Translations under genes and position numbers: made by a program
NCBI RefSeq assembly: GCF_000003605.2
Contig: NW_003137827.1
Span: forward strand, 359,994-382,734
Length of the DNA stretch: 22,741 nt
Source: Saccoglossus kowalevskii
Taxonomy: Eukaryota; Hemichordata; Enteropneusta; Harrimaniidae
Reading direction: 5' to 3'
The notes under the pieces: generated by a model
Seen by the model: the letters and a program-made list of their open reading frames with translations, nothing else
Databases searched by the model: none
What the model was told of the DNA's origin: nothing
Shown: in pieces, positions 20,001 to 22,741 of the stretch
How the letters are laid out: each line of letters starts with the position of its first letter
Position numbering within the stretch: the stretch's first letter is position 1

Positions 20001-22316
20001 AAATATTTAACAAATGCATTTAATGTTTATTTATGATTATATTAATATTACCGACCTGACTAAGTGTGAGATCCCCACCCTGTTTTACCTCTCATGTCTT
20101 CTTTAGTAAACACGTTTGCATTGATTCATTTGAAGGGACGAAGGCTGTGTTACGCGATGTGCAATATTCTTCATTATTATACATCTGACACTGTAACGCC
20201 ATAAGTTACACCGTTCCGTAATTGTACGGTATTGCACTGGGTATTTTCATCCAACCATATTAGGAAACGAGAATTCCAAATATGGAACGATTACGCGCGT
20301 AAGCGTCCTCTACTAATAAAAAACAAACATGGCTGCCCCAGGGTTTGGCCGGACCCAACACAAAGAAGTACGCCAAATCTGTACTAAATGTTTTAGATTT
20401 CGGCATTTCCATGATGTATTCCTAGGAAGAAAAGATGTATAATAATAAGGTTATTATGAGGATACTGCACTCAGACAGTACGCGGTAGCATCGACCTCCG
20501 CTGCGTGTCGAGCGATACTCCCGCCGTACTGTCTTCGTGCATAATCTGCAGTATCCTCAAATTATTTCGCCTTTAAGCCAAATGATCATAATTACTACCA
20601 TTTGGTACATGCCTTTATGAACTTCAAAAATCTGTCAGGTTTATACTGAAAAAAGTAACTTTGGCGTTCAAATAGTTATATGATTATCTGGAACTGTGGT
20701 ATGTTCCAAACCTTGTAGTTGGAAAAAATAAACGTTTCAGCTGATTTGTTTCTAGAATAATTTTCGCAACAACAGTAATTTGTACCGAAGATGCAGCATT
20801 GTTGGCAACAGTGGTATATTGAAAGACAGTTGGTGTGGAGAGGAAATTGATAAAGCCGATTATGTTTTCAGGTATTTCCCTCTATTTTTTTTTTGAAGTT
20901 CAATGTTGTGTGTATCATTGTTCTGGAATAACACTTGTCAAATAAATCTTTCCAAATATACATTACATTATCTTATTTAATTTTGTATATGAAATCTTTC
21001 AAACAATTTAGATATTGCAGGCCAATGTCACCTGTAACTTTTGGAAACGTAATTGCACTATGTATCCTTATTGTACTCTGTAGATCAAATCTACCTTACA
21101 TTCGGGGATTTACAAATGATGCAGGGAAAAAAACTAACTTTACGAGTTTCAATCCAAGCATAATCTGGCGGAGGTAAGAAAGTAAGATAAAATTTTCACG
21201 AATTGGAATTATTTAATATCTTTATATTGCAAAAATACACCATGACACGTATTACTACATATGCTGGAATAAGCAGCAAGCACAATGCGCAAGACAACTT
21301 TGTACATGAAATAACAAATTTACCTTATGATAATGTGTTTGTTTGTTACATTTAGGTACAATTACGACATTTTAGCGTTCAATGAAACGCTAAACTCATT
21401 CACGGGTCACGTTATGTTTGCTACCATAACAAAGTCCACTCCTGAATTCTTGAATCACGTGATACACAGTACCACACTCGGCGCCATGGTACTTGACAGA
21501 AAGTATTTACTGTCATTGCAACAATTTTGGAACCTTGACAAAAAAGTGTCAACAGGTCAGTGCTGTGTTATTCACACAAGTGCCACCGATCACATGGTTA
21601 CTCTGTGTTATTTTTTTGTAATCTGTCCACATTTTTTATCGTCGGCATAAAAACGTCGAGGTGTTTTTGAGAGTCTGTATAATACACCATCATTGTTCAA
21701 GCACTCTAAGTCGTTATTTTGACCAAAGAATATTTCCATGTTTGGTTAGAAAAGAATTTTTCCATTTATAGGTGTATTTATTGGATTTGTAATTTTTCTC
21801 CCGATATTTTATATTGCCTACTTTTAGTTTTGTGATTTCATTGGGAGTTGATCTGAAGGTATATTTGGTAGCGTTTTGCCATTTTGTTTCTAGTTTTGTG
21901 ACGATATAATCAATAATGTTTAGCATAAATATTTTTTCGGGGCGAACGTTTTTTTTTTATATATTCAACAACAACATTCATGAACGCTTTGATTCGAAAA
22001 TATAAAAATATATATGTACATATGTGTTTAGAATAATAATAATAGTTGCGTTTCTGATTTTATTTTAGGAATGCTGTTGTTTACACTTGGGCTTTCCGTC
22101 TGTGAGGAAATTCATCTATTTGGTTATTGGCCTTTTTATACCGATGAAAAAGGCAATGATCTGCCATATCATTACACTGAAGATCTTAATTGGAGCATAA
22201 TATCGAGAACGGACCATTCCATGGTATCGGAATTTCAAAAACTGCGAGAGTTTCATCAAGATGGCGTAGTTAAGCTGCATATTGGAAGGTGTCTCCCCTG
22301 TTTGTCCAACAAATGA
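16893..22316 (+). CDS. Gene B: GT29 alpha-2,8-sialyltransferase-like protein (ST8Sia-like), multi-exon
   Basis: My model joins 16893-17035, 19347-19436, 19527-19605, 19850-19888 (tentative), 20756-20871, 21084-21173, 21356-21555 and 22069-22316: 334 residues, or 321 without the tentative exon. All junctions are GT-AG and phases match throughout. Order: cytoplasmic tail 1-10; membrane anchor about 11-29 (type II, Golgi lumen catalytic domain); stem with W-S-F-N-K-T at 67-72; L-motif from C130 ([20 protein letters not shown]), continuing R-S-N-L-P at 156-160 and F-N-P-S at 178-181; S-motif ST-G-M-L-L-F-T-L with C264 and [10 protein letters not shown]; motif III Y-H-Y-T-E (286-290); motif VS H302 to E307; C-terminal C327. 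These enzymes move sialic acid from CMP-sialic acid to glycan ends. Cysteines matching the two family disulfides (130/264 and 144/327) are present. N-glycosylation sequons are at N70, N122, N174 and in F-N-E-T. Known members are about 350-380 residues, so this one is slightly short. The acceptor and linkage cannot be read from sequence; ST8Sia is the closest match by motif. No AATAAA is seen in the 425 bases after the stop. Confidence 0.88.
17036..19346 (+). other. Gene B intron 1
   Basis: Starts GTAAGTTGGTGT and ends TCTTTTTTCCCACAAG, with good splice signals. No exon with sialyltransferase similarity was found inside. It contains an exact tandem pair of ACGACGTCACCT at 18279-18302. The minus-strand frame at 19243-19043 has no recognisable motif. 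Confidence 0.65.
18279..18302. repeat. Tandem pair of a 12-base CRE-like word
   Basis: Two exact copies of ACGACGTCACCT, each containing GACGTCAC, one base short of a full CRE. Preceded by another GACGAAC. Could be a small intronic enhancer cluster or chance. Confidence 0.6.
19347..19436 (+). CDS. Gene B exon 2: stem region with W-x-F-N-x-T
   Basis: Acceptor CTCTTTTTTCCCACAAG, donor CTAAG-GTACGT. The 90 bases fit phase 2 at both ends. It encodes [14 protein letters not shown] and then [13 protein letters not shown]. The W-x-F-N-x-T followed by x-L-R matches the stem signature of ST8Sia enzymes. Confidence 0.8.
19527..19605 (+). CDS. Gene B exon 3: stem region
   Basis: Acceptor GTACGTATATTCCAG, donor TTTGTG-GTAAGT. 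The 79 bases encode [18 protein letters not shown] and end in phase 0. L-x-x-F-L followed by T-(E/K)-N-T resembles the family stem (F-L ... T-K-N-T). Confidence 0.78.
19850..19888 (+). CDS. Gene B tentative exon 4 (39 bases)
   Basis: Acceptor ATTTTTGTTCTGATTACAG is strong; donor ATT-GTACGA is weak. Phase 0 at both ends keeps the frame. It would encode [13 protein letters not shown], giving the L-P found shortly before the L-motif in many ST8Sia proteins. Without it exon 3 joins exon 5 in frame, with a short spacing of about 50 residues from the stem W to the L-motif Cys. Confidence 0.4.
20255..20285. promoter_or_regulatory. Pair of CArG boxes (SRF-type sites)
   Basis: CCATATTAGG at 20255-20264 is the classical serum-response-element core. 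CCAAATATGG at 20276-20285 also fits CC(A/T)6GG. Their starts are 21 bases apart, about two helical turns. A short ATG frame begins about 45 bases downstream. SRF binding is inferred from consensus only. Confidence 0.45.
20458..20558. repeat. Short nested foldback element, about 101 bases
   Basis: Outer arms GAGGATACTGCA (20458-20469) and TGCAGTATCCTC (20547-20558) are perfect inverses. Next, AGACAGTACG-CGG (20473-20485) pairs with CCGCCGTACTGTCT (20521-20534) with one extra base. A central TCGAC/GTCGA pair follows. The interior is far richer in GC than the intron around it, which suggests an inserted MITE-like unit or structured RNA. Confidence 0.75.
20756..20871 (+). CDS. Gene B exon 5: first half of sialylmotif L
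   Basis: Acceptor GATTTGTTTCTAG, immediately after an in-frame stop, so the exon cannot begin further upstream in this frame. It encodes [12 protein letters not shown] then [20 protein letters not shown] and K-A-D-Y-V-F, ending in AG (phase 2) before GTATTT. The C-x-x-V-G-N-x-G-x-L and S-x-C-G-x-E-I-D patterns are diagnostic of ST8Sia-type GT29 enzymes. Confidence 0.9.
21084..21173 (+). CDS. Gene B exon 6: second half of sialylmotif L
   Basis: Acceptor TTATTGTACTCTGTAG, donor CGGAG-GTAAGA. It encodes (R)[17 protein letters not shown] and [12 protein letters not shown]. The R-C-N usual in ST8Sia is R-S-N here, and D-V-G is D-A-G. A longer open frame upstream (from 20935) is intron. Confidence 0.9.
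21356..21555 (+). CDS. Gene B exon 7: region between the L and S motifs
   Basis: Acceptor GTTTGTTACATTTAG, donor CAACAG-GTCAGT. The 200 bases carry phase 2 in and phase 1 out. It encodes [13 protein letters not shown] and ends [13 protein letters not shown], the family lead-in to the S-motif (F-W ... S-T-G). Confidence 0.88.
21556..22068 (+). other. Gene B last intron
   Basis: Ends TTCTGATTTTATTTTAG. AT-rich with no coding signal; the minus-strand frame at 21926-21714 has no recognisable motif. Confidence 0.65.
22069..22316 (+). CDS. Gene B exon 8: S-motif, motif III, VS-motif and stop
   Basis: Begins with two bases that complete the Gly of S-T-G, then [13 protein letters not shown] and IHLFGYWPF (S-motif), P-Y-H-Y-T-E-D (motif III), D-H-S-M-V-S-E-F (VS, H-x4-E), and V-K-L-H-I-G-R-C followed by seven residues and TGA. 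The H of VS and of motif III are the residues known to be needed for catalysis in the family. Confidence 0.93.
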
Positions 22317-22741
22317 TATCGTTTACTACGTGAACTAACCGAGTTGTGGCTGCGATATTTTGTTGAGTGTGGTTACAACGTTCAATGACACATGACGTCA
22401 TACAGGCTGAATTTGCATCACGTAGTGGTATTCAGAAGCAGGTTATGGGGTATATTGAATGTTACATATCCAAACCTGCATTCATATTTCACATAGCTAA
22501 CATCAGTTCCAACTGCGATAATGATAACTATTGTAATACATGTCACAATTACACTGTGTGTATCAGATAGCTTGAATTTGTGGCTGGACTGTGGTAAGCT
22601 TTCGTGGAGTGTTATCTGCATTGAAAACTGACACTGCGTGACAAATCAATTGTTTTTCATTAATATTACTTCAATTAATTATTTAATTCTGTCTGCATAG
22701 AGATTCTAGTTTTATCACCTGCAAATATATATTCCAGTGAG
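22317..22741 (+). other. 3' flank of gene B
   Basis: Presumed 3' UTR and beyond. No AATAAA or ATTAAA is visible. A perfect CRE within ATGACGTCAT lies at 22392-22401. The window ends TATATTCCAGTGAG, which looks like a splice acceptor at 22738, so a further plus-strand exon (alternative or of another gene) could start there. Confidence 0.4.

Larger units (their letters stand above)
19889..20755 (+). other. Gene B intron before the L-motif exon
   Basis: Ends GATTTGTTTCTAG. Contains two CArG boxes (20255-20285), a 37-residue open frame starting ATGGCTGCC at about 20329, and a foldback repeat (20458-20558). No further sialyltransferase coding sequence seen. Confidence 0.6.

Noticed and set aside
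20935-21177. 80-residue open frame beginning well before exon 6
   Set aside because: Only its end (from 21084) is coding in the sialyltransferase; the first part lies in the intron after the donor at 20872.
21327-21650. 107-residue open frame as an independent gene
   Set aside because: It is exon 7 of gene B with intron read-through at both ends.

Overview
The window looks like AT-rich nuclear DNA of a marine-type invertebrate animal. The evidence is long non-coding stretches, GT-AG introns with pyrimidine-rich acceptors, decayed Tc1/mariner elements and several foldback or MITE-like repeats. I see no bacterial operons, CRISPR arrays, rRNA or tRNA genes. The best coding signal is a GT29 sialyltransferase most like the animal alpha-2,8 (ST8Sia) group. 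That family is best known from deuterostomes, so a hemichordate, echinoderm or lancelet fits, but the taxon is an inference.

Layout. (1) Positions 1-2785 appear to be intron 1 and beyond of a minus-strand gene A. Its first coding exon is at 2922-2786, and the rest runs off the left edge or was not recognised. (2) 2958-5911 is intergenic with no convincing gene. (3) 5914-7091 is a complete but dead mariner with terminal inverted repeats and a TA duplication. (4) 8966-7710 (minus) is an intronless 418-residue BTB protein related to the Kelch-like family; a 5' UTR intron reaching to about 12576 is possible. (5) Within that possible intron lie a complex foldback repeat (9389-9817) and a 5'-truncated second mariner (about 11449-12186). 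(6) 12187-16640 is gene-poor and holds a probable dispersed repeat (14215-14465) and a MITE-like element with a partial tandem duplication (15702-16285). (7) 16893-22316 (plus) is gene B, a type II membrane GT29 sialyltransferase that I reconstruct from seven firm exons plus one tentative small exon, about 334 residues, with the L, S, III and VS sialylmotifs.

The most interesting observation is that genes A and B are divergent paralogs about 14 kb apart. Their first exons encode the same short cytoplasmic tail and membrane anchor, end in the same intron phase, and start intron 1 with the same bases. Both also carry a nearly identical ten-base box (GTCACGTGAC in B, GTGACGTGAC in A) exactly 21 bases before the ATG. 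The B version is the perfect E-box palindrome known as the CLEAR motif of TFEB/MITF-type bHLH factors. The window therefore probably samples a local expansion of sialyltransferase genes under a shared promoter design, with a BTB gene and transposon debris in between. No wholly new system is evident.
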